From Verrucomicrobiales bacterium (lineage in GTDB: Bacteria; Verrucomicrobiota; Verrucomicrobiia; Verrucomicrobiales; SLCJ01): a stretch of 55,604 nucleotides of DNA. Both the position numbers and the translations under genes were made by a program. Position 1 is the first letter of the stretch. The number at the start of each line of letters is the position of its first letter. This document shows, piece after piece, positions 32,178 through 40,639 of this stretch. The notes under the pieces are model-generated. The model saw only the letters and a program-made list of their open reading frames with translations, was not told the origin of the DNA and did no database searches. The stretch covers positions 1-55,604 of the forward strand of contig JAGXGH010000137.1 in the NCBI GenBank assembly GCA_024636835.1. Reading direction: 5' to 3'.

Positions 32178-34271
32178 ATGAGAGACCTGTCCAAATACCG
32201 CAACATTGGTATTTTCGCCCACGTGGATGCCGGAAAGACCACCACGACCGAACGCATTCTGAAACTTACCGGAAAAACCCACAAGATGGGTGAAGTTCAC
32301 GATGGTGCTGCTACCACTGACTTCATGGAGCAAGAGCAAGAGCGCGGTATCACCATCCAATCCGCAGCAACATCCTGCTTCTGGAATGGCTATCGCTTTA
32401 ATATCATCGACACTCCCGGTCACGTTGACTTCACCATCGAAGTTTACCGTTCCCTGAAAGTTCTCGACGGCGGCATCGGCGTATTCTGTGGATCCGGCGG
32501 CGTTGAGCCACAATCCGAGACCAACTGGCGCTACGCGAACGAGTCGGAAGTTGCCCGTGTGATTTACGTCAACAAGCTGGACCGTATCGGCGCTGACTTT
32601 TACCGCGTGGTCGAGCAGGTGAAGACCGTACTCGCAGCCGTTCCTCTCGTGATGGTGCTTCCCATCGGCACCGAAGGCGAATTCAAAGGTGTTGTCGATC
32701 TTTTGACCCGCAAGTCTTACATCTGGGATGACACCGGTTTGCCTGAAAACTTCACCGTCGGCGAAGTCCCTGCGGACATGGTCGATAAGGTCGAAGAATA
32801 CCGCATGGCACTCATCGAAACTGCTGTTGAGCAGGACGACGCAGCCATGGAGATGTATCTTGAAGGCGAAGAGCCAAGCTTGGAGACTCTCAAGGCCTGT
32901 ATCCGTAAGGGTACCATCGCTCTCGATTTCTTCCCAACATTCTGTGGTTCATCCTTCAAGAACAAGGGTGTGCAGAACGTCCTCGACGGCGTTGTCGACT
33001 ATCTTCCTTGCCCGACCGAAGTTGAGCCTCAGCCAGAAGTTGACCTCGAAGGTAACGAGACCGGCAAGTTCGCGATCGTTGACCCTGAGAAGCCACTTCG
33101 TGCACTTGCGTTCAAGATCATGGACGACAAATACGGCGCGTTGACCTTCACTCGTATTTATACAGGAACACTCAAAAAGGGTGACACCATCCTCAACAGC
33201 TTCACCGGTAAGACCGAGCGTATCGGGCGTATCGTTGAGATGCACGCAAATGACCGCACCGAGCTCGACGAAGCACAAGCTGGTGACATCGTGGCACTGG
33301 TTGGACTTAAAGGAACGCAGACCGGTCACACGCTCTGCTCCGAGAAGTTCCCGGCGACCCTCGAGCCAATGGTGTTCCCTGATCCAGTGATCTCGGTTGC
33401 TGTGGCTGCAGTGGACAAAGCGAACGCTGAGAAGATGAGTGTTGCTATCGGTAAGATGGTGGCAGAAGACCCTTCCTTCCGCGTTGAGACCGACGAAGAG
33501 TCAGGTGAGACCATTCTTAAGGGAATGGGCGAACTTCACCTCGACATCAAAGTCGACATCTTGAAGCGCACACACAAGGTCGAAGTCATCGTTGGAAAAC
33601 CGCAGGTGGCTTACCGTGAGTCCATCACCAGGTCCATCGACGATTCCTACACTCACAAGAAGCAGTCCGGTGGTTCTGGTCAGTTCGCGAAGATCGACTA
33701 CACCATCGAACCGCTTGAGACAGGCAGTGGCATCGAGTTCGAGTCGAAGGTTACCGGTGGTAATGTTCCTCGCGAATACTGGCCAGCCGTTGAAAAGGGT
33801 TTCCGTCTGTCGGTGGTAAAGGGACCTCTTGCAGGTTACCAACTCCTCGATGTGAAATTCACCCTCAAGGACGGTGGATTCCACGCAGTGGACTCCTCGG
33901 CTATCGCGTTCGAAATCGCTTCCAAGGCAGCATACCGTCAGTCGCTTCCGAAGTGCGGGCCGCAGATTCTTGAGCCCATCATGAAGGTCGACGTCTTCAC
34001 ACCTGAAGATAACGTCGGTGATGTGATCGGTGACCTCAACCGTCGCCGTGGGATGATCAAATCCCAGGAGCCTGGTCCAACCGGTATCCGCATCAAGGCA
34101 GATTGCTCGTTGAGCGAAATGTTCGGCTACATCGGCGACCTTCGCACGATGACATCCGGTCGAGGTCAGTTCTCCATGGAGTTCTCCCACTATGCACCAT
34201 GTCCGAAGAACGTTTCGGAGCAGGTGATCGAAGATGCCAAGAAGCGCGAAGAAGAGCGCCGCAAAGGTTAA
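32178..34271 (+). CDS. fusA: Elongation factor G
   Basis: A 697-residue translational GTPase that moves tRNA-mRNA on the ribosome and works with RRF in recycling. Motifs: G1 AHVDAGKTT near residue 17, RGITI, G3 DTPGHVDF, G4 NKLDR. Domain III-V follow, including [10 protein letters not shown] and the C-terminal [28 protein letters not shown] segment. ATG 32178 ([17 protein letters not shown]) is preferred over TTG 32154. It is alone, away from the usual rpsL-rpsG-tufA neighbours, with a strong terminator. Confidence 0.97.
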   Translation: MRDLSKYRNIGIFAHVDAGKTTTTERILKLTGKTHKMGEVHDGAATTDFMEQEQERGITIQSAATSCFWNGYRFNIIDTPGHVDFTIEVYRSLKVLDGGIGVFCGSGGVEPQSETNWRYANESEVARVIYVNKLDRIGADFYRVVEQVKTVLAAVPLVMVLPIGTEGEFKGVVDLLTRKSYIWDDTGLPENFTVGEVPADMVDKVEEYRMALIETAVEQDDAAMEMYLEGEEPSLETLKACIRKGTIALDFFPTFCGSSFKNKGVQNVLDGVVDYLPCPTEVEPQPEVDLEGNETGKFAIVDPEKPLRALAFKIMDDKYGALTFTRIYTGTLKKGDTILNSFTGKTERIGRIVEMHANDRTELDEAQAGDIVALVGLKGTQTGHTLCSEKFPATLEPMVFPDPVISVAVAAVDKANAEKMSVAIGKMVAEDPSFRVETDEESGETILKGMGELHLDIKVDILKRTHKVEVIVGKPQVAYRESITRSIDDSYTHKKQSGGSGQFAKIDYTIEPLETGSGIEFESKVTGGNVPREYWPAVEKGFRLSVVKGPLAGYQLLDVKFTLKDGGFHAVDSSAIAFEIASKAAYRQSLPKCGPQILEPIMKVDVFTPEDNVGDVIGDLNRRRGMIKSQEPGPTGIRIKADCSLSEMFGYIGDLRTMTSGRGQFSMEFSHYAPCPKNVSEQVIEDAKKREEERRKG

Positions 34272-34296
34272 TCAACCATTGATCGAATTCTAAACG

Positions 34297-34335
34297 AAAG
34301 CGCCGGATTCCCACCACGGGAACCGGCGCTTTTTT
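34297..34335 (+). terminator. Rho-independent terminator of fusA
   Basis: Stem AAAGCGCCGG/CCGGCGCTTT, extended inward by TTCCC/GGGAA, with a T6 tail, 26 bases past the fusA stop. Confidence 0.93.
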
Positions 34336-34468
34336 CTTGAGTATTTGCCGACGTTGATTGTCCTTGTAATGGTGGAAAGGCGAAGGGGAGGGAAGTCAAA
34401 AGAGAGAAAGCAACGTGAAACGACAGATTCCTCGCATTCAGGCATGTCAGATGCTTTCTTTAGGCGAG

Positions 34469-35596
34469 ATGATGAACAGACTGTGCATTTTTCTATTCTT
34501 GGGATTCAGCGCCGTGACCGCGACGGCACAAGCGGGGAGTGATTCCTTAAAGGCAACCTTTGAAAGCGACTTCTATGTGGGGGCCGCTCTCAGCAGAGAA
34601 TTTGCATCGAAAAAGGGCCAGGCACGCCGTGAATTGGTGAAAAGAGAATTCAACAGTGTAACGAGCGAAAACTCGCAAAAGTGGTCGTCAATGAACCCGA
34701 AGCCGGGCGATCTGCGCCTCGAAGCTGCTGACGAATTTGTGCGTTTTGGTTCTGACCAAGGGATGTATGTGGTCGGCCACGTCCTCTTCTGGCACAACCA
34801 AACCCCCGATTGGGTTTATGAGGATTCCAACGGTCAGCCGCTCAATCGCAAGGAGCTGCTGACTCGAATGGAACAACGGGTGAAGCATGCCGCCAATCGC
34901 TACGGCAAGAATATCGATGCCTGGGATGTGGTGAATGAGGCTTACCTTGAAAACGGCACACTCCGTGAGACCAAGTGGAGGCAGATCGTCGGCGATGATT
35001 TCGTGGAGCAAGCATTTCGCATCGCGGACAAGGAAATGCCATCCAGTGTGGAGCTGATTTACAACGACTACGGCATGACCGAGGAAGGGAAGCGGAAAGC
35101 GGTCGTTGAAATGGTTCGTGACCTAAAGCGCAAGGGTGTCCGAATCGATGGGGTTGGGATGCAAGGCCATTGGACGCTGAATCATCCAAGCATCGAGCTA
35201 ATTGAAGCCAGTATCGTTGCTTTTGCGAACGAGGGGGTCGATGTTCATATTTCAGAGTTAGATATTGATGTCCTGCCGGATCGGAATAAAGCCTTCGGCG
35301 CTAACGTTAAAAAGACGCTCGAGAGCACTCCATCAAACGATCCCTACAAAGATGGCTTGCCTCAAGAAATGCAGCGCAAACTCGCGGATCGTTATGCCGC
35401 GATCTTTGGCTTGTTTTACAAACATCGGGACAAGGTAAAGCGGGTCACGTTTTGGGGCGTGACCGATGGGCATTCATGGCTCAACAACTGGCCCATCAAG
35501 GGCAGAACAAATCATGCGCTGTTGTTTGATCGCCATTATGAGCGCAAGCCGGCCTATCGTGCCGTGATTGAGGTAAAGAAAGGCGCGGGGGCATAA
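34469..35596 (+). CDS. Secreted GH10 endo-1,4-beta-xylanase
   Basis: About 375 residues from ATG 34469 (MMNRLCIFLFLGFSAVTATAQA is a signal peptide); the frame is open from ATG 34415. GH10 signatures: FNSVTSENSQKWSSMNP, GHVLFWHNQTPDW, the acid/base Glu in WDVVNEAY (about residue 157) and nucleophile Glu in HISELDID (about residue 263), and VTFWGVTDGHSW. It retains the beta-strands of the TIM barrel and no carbohydrate-binding module. It cleaves xylan outside the cytoplasm; hydrolysis of other beta-1,4-glycans is possible. Upstream there is no operon partner. Confidence 0.95.
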   Translation: MMNRLCIFLFLGFSAVTATAQAGSDSLKATFESDFYVGAALSREFASKKGQARRELVKREFNSVTSENSQKWSSMNPKPGDLRLEAADEFVRFGSDQGMYVVGHVLFWHNQTPDWVYEDSNGQPLNRKELLTRMEQRVKHAANRYGKNIDAWDVVNEAYLENGTLRETKWRQIVGDDFVEQAFRIADKEMPSSVELIYNDYGMTEEGKRKAVVEMVRDLKRKGVRIDGVGMQGHWTLNHPSIELIEASIVAFANEGVDVHISELDIDVLPDRNKAFGANVKKTLESTPSNDPYKDGLPQEMQRKLADRYAAIFGLFYKHRDKVKRVTFWGVTDGHSWLNNWPIKGRTNHALLFDRHYERKPAYRAVIEVKKGAGA

Positions 35597-35646
35597 AAAC
35601 CCGGACCTTGAGTGGATGATTCAGCAACGGAAAATCGTCCTTACAT

Positions 35647-36507
35647 CTACTGACTACCGACACCCTTGACGTTCATCGCGACCCGGTAAAACCCTGTCGA
35701 TGCCGTGACAAACAGCGTGCGCATGCCCTTACCGCCAAAACAAACGTTGGCGGTCCACGGCTCGTCAATCTCGATCAAGCGAATCTGTTCACCCTGTGGG
35801 TTGAAGACAAATACTCCGCCCTTATGGGTGAGGTAAAGATTGCCTCGCTCATCGATGGTCATGCCGTCGGAACCTTTGGCACAAAACAAGCGTCTATTAG
35901 AAAGCGCTCCATTCTTGCCGATCGCGTAGGCGTAGGTTTTGTCCGCTTTTATATCGGCAACATAAAGCGTCCGTCCGTCCGGCGTGCCGATGACCCCATT
36001 CGGTTGCTCGAGTTCATCCGCCACGCGCTGAGGATGGCGCGACCCCGGCGGCAGGTAATAAACACACTGACCGTCCTGCTGCGCCTCATCATGGTCCCAC
36101 CACTTGCGTTTGTAGTAGGGATCGGTGAAAAATGCCCCACCGTCCGGTGCCAGCCAGAGGTCGTTAGGACCATTGAGCCGCTTCCCGTTGTGACTGTTGA
36201 GCAGCACGGTCACATTCTTCTCCGCATCGATCACCCACAGCTCGTTGTTCTCATCAGCGCAGGCCCACAAGCGGCCTTGGTCGTCAACGCATAGTCCGTT
36301 CGCCCGGCCTGCAGGCTGCATCCAGGTCGTCAACGTGCCATCCAAGGCATATTTCATGATCCGGTTGTTCGGCTGGTCGGTGAAATAAACGTTACCCTCG
36401 GCATCCGCCGCCGGCCCCTCGGTGAACTTGAACTCACCAGACACTTTAACCGGCACCGCACCGTCTGCCACCACATCATCAACATTGAACATCGACACAT
36501 GGCGCAA
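35647..36507 (-). CDS. SMP-30/gluconolactonase family protein
   Basis: A 286-residue six-bladed beta-propeller. FTEGPAADAEGNVYFTD holds the metal-ligand Glu, NGLCVDDQGRLWAC and GPNDLWLAPDGGAFFTDP the Asn ligand, EQPNGVIGTPDGRTLYVAD and SDGMTIDERGNLYLT the catalytic Asp. The family hydrolyses lactones such as gluconolactone or xylonolactone. No signal peptide, so it is likely cytoplasmic. It converges on the xylanase gene, so sugar catabolism is plausible but unproven. Confidence 0.92.
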   Translation of the reverse strand: MRHVSMFNVDDVVADGAVPVKVSGEFKFTEGPAADAEGNVYFTDQPNNRIMKYALDGTLTTWMQPAGRANGLCVDDQGRLWACADENNELWVIDAEKNVTVLLNSHNGKRLNGPNDLWLAPDGGAFFTDPYYKRKWWDHDEAQQDGQCVYYLPPGSRHPQRVADELEQPNGVIGTPDGRTLYVADIKADKTYAYAIGKNGALSNRRLFCAKGSDGMTIDERGNLYLTHKGGVFVFNPQGEQIRLIEIDEPWTANVCFGGKGMRTLFVTASTGFYRVAMNVKGVGSQ

Positions 36508-36667
36508 CTATTTCGTCTTTGCGCGGACATTGCAATACAGATGTAATCTGTTCCACTTTTCCGGAGGCGTTTCCCGATAGGGGGTTTTTATCACTGCAAC
36601 CTAGACACACCGCGCGTAGGGTAGTCCTAGTGATCACCTCACCGGTTGTCAGCGAATCTTTTATCTC

Positions 36668-37696
36668 ATGAAGAAATATCTCATTATCATACCTCTCATC
36701 GTTGTCTTTCTTTTGGGCATTGGTGGATTCTACAGCGTACCGACGGACTCCAGTGCGGTGGTCTTGAACTTTGGTAAGTTTTCCAAAATTGCGCCACCTG
36801 GCCTTCATTGGCGGATGCCATTCATCACCGAGCAATTCACCCTTCCAACGAAGCGTCAGTTGAAGATGGAATTCGGATTTGCATCGCGAGATGCGAGCGA
36901 TTCCAACCAGCCCTCGCGTGAGCCGAACTTGGATTCCAATATGGTCACCGGTGATTTGAACGCAGTGACAATCCGCTATGTGGTGCAGTATACCATTTCC
37001 GATGCAAAAGCGGCGGTGCTCAATAATACAGATCCGGTGAGTACATTGCGCGACCTCGGTGAAACCGTGATGCGTCAGGTGGTTGGCGACCGTGGGGTCG
37101 ATGAGGTGTTGACCGTTGGTCGGAAAGACACGGAAGACACAGCTCAGGAATTGCTTCAAAAGGCGGCGAATAACATTGGGCTTGGAATTACCATCGACCA
37201 ACTTCAAGTAAGCAGTGTCGACCCTCCATCATCCGTAAAAAGCTCGTTCAACGAAGTGAACAAGGCTCAACAAGAGAAGGTGCAGACGATCAACCGTGCG
37301 CAAAGTCTCTACAACCAAGAGGTGCCCAAAGCGAAGGGTCTCGCCGATCGAATGCTCTCCAACGCGGAAGGCTATCGTGCAGAAACCGTCAACCGCGCGA
37401 AAGGTGAGGTGGCTCGCTTCCTGTCAGTTTTCGAGGAATACAAAAAAGCACCGGAAATCACCACCGAGCGACTTTATCTCGAGACCATGGGCAAGGTGCT
37501 GGCCTCGACCGAAAGTTACATTGTTGAGGATGGTGACAGTTCGCCTTTACCGCTGCTCTACATGCAGGGGCAGACCGACGCGAAAATCCCGGCCAAGTCC
37601 GAAGAGCCGACTCAACAAGGCTTTGATCGACCAAGTCGTACACTTCAAGAACCAGCTGCCACGCAGCAAACACGTTCCAACAATCGCGGACGTTAA
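36668..37696 (+). CDS. hflK: HflK-like SPFH membrane protein
   Basis: A 342-residue protein with one N-terminal transmembrane segment (LIIIPLIVVFLLGIGGFYSV) and an SPFH/band 7 domain: SSAVVLNFGKFSKIAPPGLHWRMPF, NAVTIRYVVQYTISDAKA, then a coiled-coil around KAQQEKVQTINRAQSLYNQEV. HflK and HflC form a periplasmic complex modulating the FtsH protease. hflC starts 18 bases later. The C-terminal tail is Pro/Gln-rich and hydrophilic. Confidence 0.92.
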   Translation: MKKYLIIIPLIVVFLLGIGGFYSVPTDSSAVVLNFGKFSKIAPPGLHWRMPFITEQFTLPTKRQLKMEFGFASRDASDSNQPSREPNLDSNMVTGDLNAVTIRYVVQYTISDAKAAVLNNTDPVSTLRDLGETVMRQVVGDRGVDEVLTVGRKDTEDTAQELLQKAANNIGLGITIDQLQVSSVDPPSSVKSSFNEVNKAQQEKVQTINRAQSLYNQEVPKAKGLADRMLSNAEGYRAETVNRAKGEVARFLSVFEEYKKAPEITTERLYLETMGKVLASTESYIVEDGDSSPLPLLYMQGQTDAKIPAKSEEPTQQGFDRPSRTLQEPAATQQTRSNNRGR

Positions 37697-37714
37697 TCTC
37701 TGACTTCTTTTCTT

Positions 37715-38752
37715 ATGTCCAACGACTTCAATCAATTCACCCCAACACTGGAAAAGCTCGATGAGCTTCGTCGCAAAGGTCTCGCTGGCTTCATCGCGGT
37801 GGCAGTAGCTGGGGTTCTCATCATCATTCTGGCCGCACTCTTCGGAAGTTCTGCATACATTACGCGAACCTATGAAACCATTATCGTAACGCGATTCGGC
37901 AAGATCGAAAAAGTGCGCAGTGAACCTGGCCTAGCGTTTAAGATTCCAGGTATTGACACCACGAACCGTATCGATATGCGTGTACGCCCATGGGATGGCC
38001 CTGCTGCTGAGATGCCAACGCGCGACAAACTCTACATCGTAGTCGATACCTTCGCCCGTTGGGAGGTGGCCGATCCCGAAGTGTTCTATACAAAGTTCCT
38101 CACTGAGCAACGTGCGCTTTCACGGATCACTGATATTTTGAACTCAGAGACACGCACTGAGATCGGAGTAAACAACCTCGTTGAAGTTGTCCGCAACACG
38201 AAAGGGAGGACACCTGTCTATCCTGACGACTTCATCAAAGAGGAGCGCTCCGAATTTGAACCCATCGTCAATGGACGAAACGTGATCGAAAGACGTATCA
38301 CCGAACAGGCCGAGGCGAAGCTTGGTGAGGTAGGTGTGCGACTTCTTGAGTTCTATCTCAAACGAGTCAACTACAGCCAGGATGTGCAGCGCATCGTCGA
38401 AGATCGAATGATCTCTGAGCGCGAGCGGATTGCATCGCGCTTTCGTGCAGAAGGATCAGAAGAGGCATCGAAGATCGATGGACGCCGCGAGCGTGAACTT
38501 CGCCAAATCGAGTCCGAGGCATTTCGCAAGTCTGAGGAGATTCGTGGTGAAGCCGAGCAGGCAGCCTATGAGGTTTACAATAAGGCCTATGCGGAAACAC
38601 CGGATCACCGGAAGTTCTACAGCTTCCTCAAGCGCATGGACAGTTACGAAGACAGTCTGAGCGGCTCCGTATTCTTCTTGAAAATGGATAACCCCTACCT
38701 CAGCGCTCTGCGTGGCAAGGTTCAGAGTGTGTCCATTGAAGACGATGAGTAA
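37715..38752 (+). CDS. hflC: HflC-like SPFH membrane protein
   Basis: A 345-residue partner of HflK. A transmembrane segment at residues ~24-48 (GFIAVAVAGVLIIILAALFG) is followed by the SPFH domain (YETIIVTRFGKIEKVRSEPGLAFKIPG, DTFARWEVADPEVFYTKF) and the coiled coil IASRFRAEGSEEASKIDGRRERELRQIESEAFRKSEEIRGEAEQAAYEVYNKAYAETPD, including the Ala-rich YNKAYAETPDHRKFYSFLKR. It is co-transcribed with hflK (18-base gap). A lipoprotein gene follows after 46 bases and may be part of the unit. Confidence 0.92.
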   Translation: MSNDFNQFTPTLEKLDELRRKGLAGFIAVAVAGVLIIILAALFGSSAYITRTYETIIVTRFGKIEKVRSEPGLAFKIPGIDTTNRIDMRVRPWDGPAAEMPTRDKLYIVVDTFARWEVADPEVFYTKFLTEQRALSRITDILNSETRTEIGVNNLVEVVRNTKGRTPVYPDDFIKEERSEFEPIVNGRNVIERRITEQAEAKLGEVGVRLLEFYLKRVNYSQDVQRIVEDRMISERERIASRFRAEGSEEASKIDGRRERELRQIESEAFRKSEEIRGEAEQAAYEVYNKAYAETPDHRKFYSFLKRMDSYEDSLSGSVFFLKMDNPYLSALRGKVQSVSIEDDE

Positions 38753-38798
38753 ACGTCAGTTTCAGCGCCGATAACGGTTCCTTCGACGTATTGATATC

Positions 38799-39605
38799 GT
38801 GAAAATATCGTCTCTATGGATTACCTTATCGTGCGCGCTCCTTTCATCGTGCTCTCACTTACCCGTTCCCGGAGAAATGGCTGCGGTTTCGGGAGTTGAT
38901 GCGAAGGGGATACTCGAACAGTCTGCCAAGGCTCATGGCGACCTATATCAATCCGTTGCGGAAGTCGAAGTCGGCTACAAGGGAGAGTGGTCAAAGTTCG
39001 CAAAACGTGTGCAACCCACTCTTGTCGACGCGGGCTACCGGCAATCCTCCACCGAACGCTACCTCACCAAGTCCGGCGTAGTTCATCAGAAGCATCGTGG
39101 TTCAAGCGGGGCGAAACTGGTTTATCGCGACGAGATGTCTGTAAACGTTTGCTATGATGGAAACGCCAGCACAGACGGCGAAGTCAACGACGCGGCTGCC
39201 TTAGTTGCCGATGCCTATAAGCTTTTTCTTTTCGGCTCGTCCTACTTATTGGCCAATGGACGTGAACTCGAATATGTGGGAACTAGAGTGGAAAACGGGA
39301 CGACGTTTCACCTGGTCCAAGGAGCGCTGGTTCCTGGCCTTGGGTTTAGCGAGCGCGATGAATTTATCGCATGGACCTCGGTAGATACGAAATTGCTCCA
39401 CCGCATCCAATTCACCTTAAACGGGCTGAAATCGACGCGCGGTGCGGATGTGTCCGTCGAGTTTTCTGGTTTTTCTGAACAATCAGGATTCATCCTACCT
39501 CGAACCTTTATGGAGCATGTTGAGCGACCCATTCACGCCAAGGCTCACTATTGGGAAATGACGGATTTCAGAGTCATTAGTCATGGTAGTTTGACGAAAG
39601 AATGA
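38799..39605 (+). CDS. Lipoprotein of unknown function
   Basis: A 268-residue protein from a GTG. MKISSLWITLSCALLSSC is a lipoprotein signal with lipobox LSSC. The mature part is beta-rich (VAEVEVGYKGEWSKFAKRVQ, LVYRDEMSVNVCYDG, FHLVQGALVPGLGFSERDE, LLHRIQFTLNG) in a manner typical of LolA/LolB-like carriers or sugar-binding folds; this is impression only. It follows hflC and precedes the RES-Xre pair. Confidence 0.78.
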   Translation: MKISSLWITLSCALLSSCSHLPVPGEMAAVSGVDAKGILEQSAKAHGDLYQSVAEVEVGYKGEWSKFAKRVQPTLVDAGYRQSSTERYLTKSGVVHQKHRGSSGAKLVYRDEMSVNVCYDGNASTDGEVNDAAALVADAYKLFLFGSSYLLANGRELEYVGTRVENGTTFHLVQGALVPGLGFSERDEFIAWTSVDTKLLHRIQFTLNGLKSTRGADVSVEFSGFSEQSGFILPRTFMEHVERPIHAKAHYWEMTDFRVISHGSLTKE

Positions 39606-39613
39606 AATACTTC

Positions 39614-39655
39614 TTGCCTTATTCATATGAATTTAATATTATATCCACATGGATA
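39614..39655 (+). promoter_or_regulatory. Promoter and start-codon palindrome of the Xre-RES operon
   Basis: TTGCCT (39614-39619) and TATTAT (39637-39642) are separated by the ideal 17 bases. Only six bases separate the -10 from the ATG at 39649, predicting a leaderless mRNA. TATCC-ACAT-GGATA (39642-39655) is an inverted repeat over the start codon, a likely operator for the Xre antitoxin. Confidence 0.6.
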
Positions 39656-40110
39656 AGTTAAATGCTGTCGACAAACCAAAAGGATCGGATCTTTACGCGG
39701 TAGTTTCGGGTGTTGGAAGCTCAAGTAAAATCGCAGAACCCGTAGCCACTTACATGGTGCGCAGCATTCGGGAAGGGCTTCCAATTGATGAACTCTATGC
39801 ACTTTGTGAGCTCCTGGATTGCTCGGAAGACGCGCTAGCAAAATGGTTGGGGATTTCCAAAGCGACTTTGCACCGGCGCAAAAAAGCGGGGTTTCTCGAC
39901 TCTTCGGAGTCGGAAAGGGTGGTGCGTGTTGTGCGGCTATTTGCTCGTGCTGAAGGTGTTTTGGATTCTAAAGAGGGCGCCAGAGAATGGCTAAGATCAC
40001 CAGCCAGAGCGCTTGGCGGTGAAACGCCATTGGACTACACAGATACCGAAGTCGGTGCACGGGAAGTGGAGAACTTGCTCGGTCGGATTGAACACGGTGT
40101 CTTTTCCTAA
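39649..40110 (+). CDS. Xre/MbcA/ParS-type antitoxin
   Basis: A 153-residue antitoxin. Residues ~65-88 (ALAKWLGISKATLHRRKKAGFL) are the Xre helix-turn-helix, and the second half (VVRLFARAEGVLDSKEGAREWLRSPARALGGETPLDYTDTEVGAREVENLLGRIEHGVF) is the MbcA/ParS (DUF2384) toxin-binding domain. Pairing with a RES toxin is the canonical arrangement. The TAATG overlap with the toxin couples translation. Confidence 0.92.
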   Translation: MDKLNAVDKPKGSDLYAVVSGVGSSSKIAEPVATYMVRSIREGLPIDELYALCELLDCSEDALAKWLGISKATLHRRKKAGFLDSSESERVVRVVRLFARAEGVLDSKEGAREWLRSPARALGGETPLDYTDTEVGAREVENLLGRIEHGVFS

Positions 40111-40577
40111 TGAGCACGGATTTGGTTTCCGGGTTCAGAATTGTCCAGCCCCAATGGGCGGCAACCGCGATGGACGGGGAGGGCGCTCGTCTTTACGGCG
40201 GGCGCTGGAACCCGGTGGGAATACCCGTCGTGTATTTGGCGGAAAGCCGATCTCTAGCGGCTCTTGAAATGTTGGCTCATCTGACGCCTAAGTCGCGAAG
40301 GCTGCGTTTTTCACTCATCGAGGTAAGCTTTCCTAAGTCATGCATTGAAGATTTGGCCCCTAGCGCGCTTCCTGAAAACTGGCAGGATGACCAAGCACCG
40401 GATTCCTTGAAGCTGATTGGTGCAGAGTGGGTGAAGAGCGAGAGTTCGGTGGTGCTTCGAGTGCCCAGTGCCATCGTTCCAGCGGAAAGTAACCTTTTAC
40501 TAAACTCCAGGCATACCGATTTCACCAAACTCAGAATGAGCACGCCAGAAGATTGGCAGTTTGATCATCGTCTTTAG
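40110..40577 (+). CDS. RES-domain toxin (NAD+-degrading or ADP-ribosylating family)
   Basis: A 155-residue RES domain: GARLYGGRWNPVGIPVVYLAESRSLAALEMLAHL carries the conserved Arg and the Tyr and Glu of the RES catalytic triad, with VSSVVLRVPSAIVPAESNLLLNSRH holding the conserved Ser near the end. Characterised members (MbcT, ParT, Res) deplete NAD+ or ADP-ribosylate targets, arresting growth. The overlap with the antitoxin stop (TAATG) and the immediate position after it match the Xre-RES class. Confidence 0.92.
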   Translation: MSTDLVSGFRIVQPQWAATAMDGEGARLYGGRWNPVGIPVVYLAESRSLAALEMLAHLTPKSRRLRFSLIEVSFPKSCIEDLAPSALPENWQDDQAPDSLKLIGAEWVKSESSVVLRVPSAIVPAESNLLLNSRHTDFTKLRMSTPEDWQFDHRL

Positions 40578-40639
40578 ATTTTCGGGCAATGTGAGGTCCG
40601 CTCTCGACGTTACAATAGGTGCCTGATAAAAGCGTTGTC

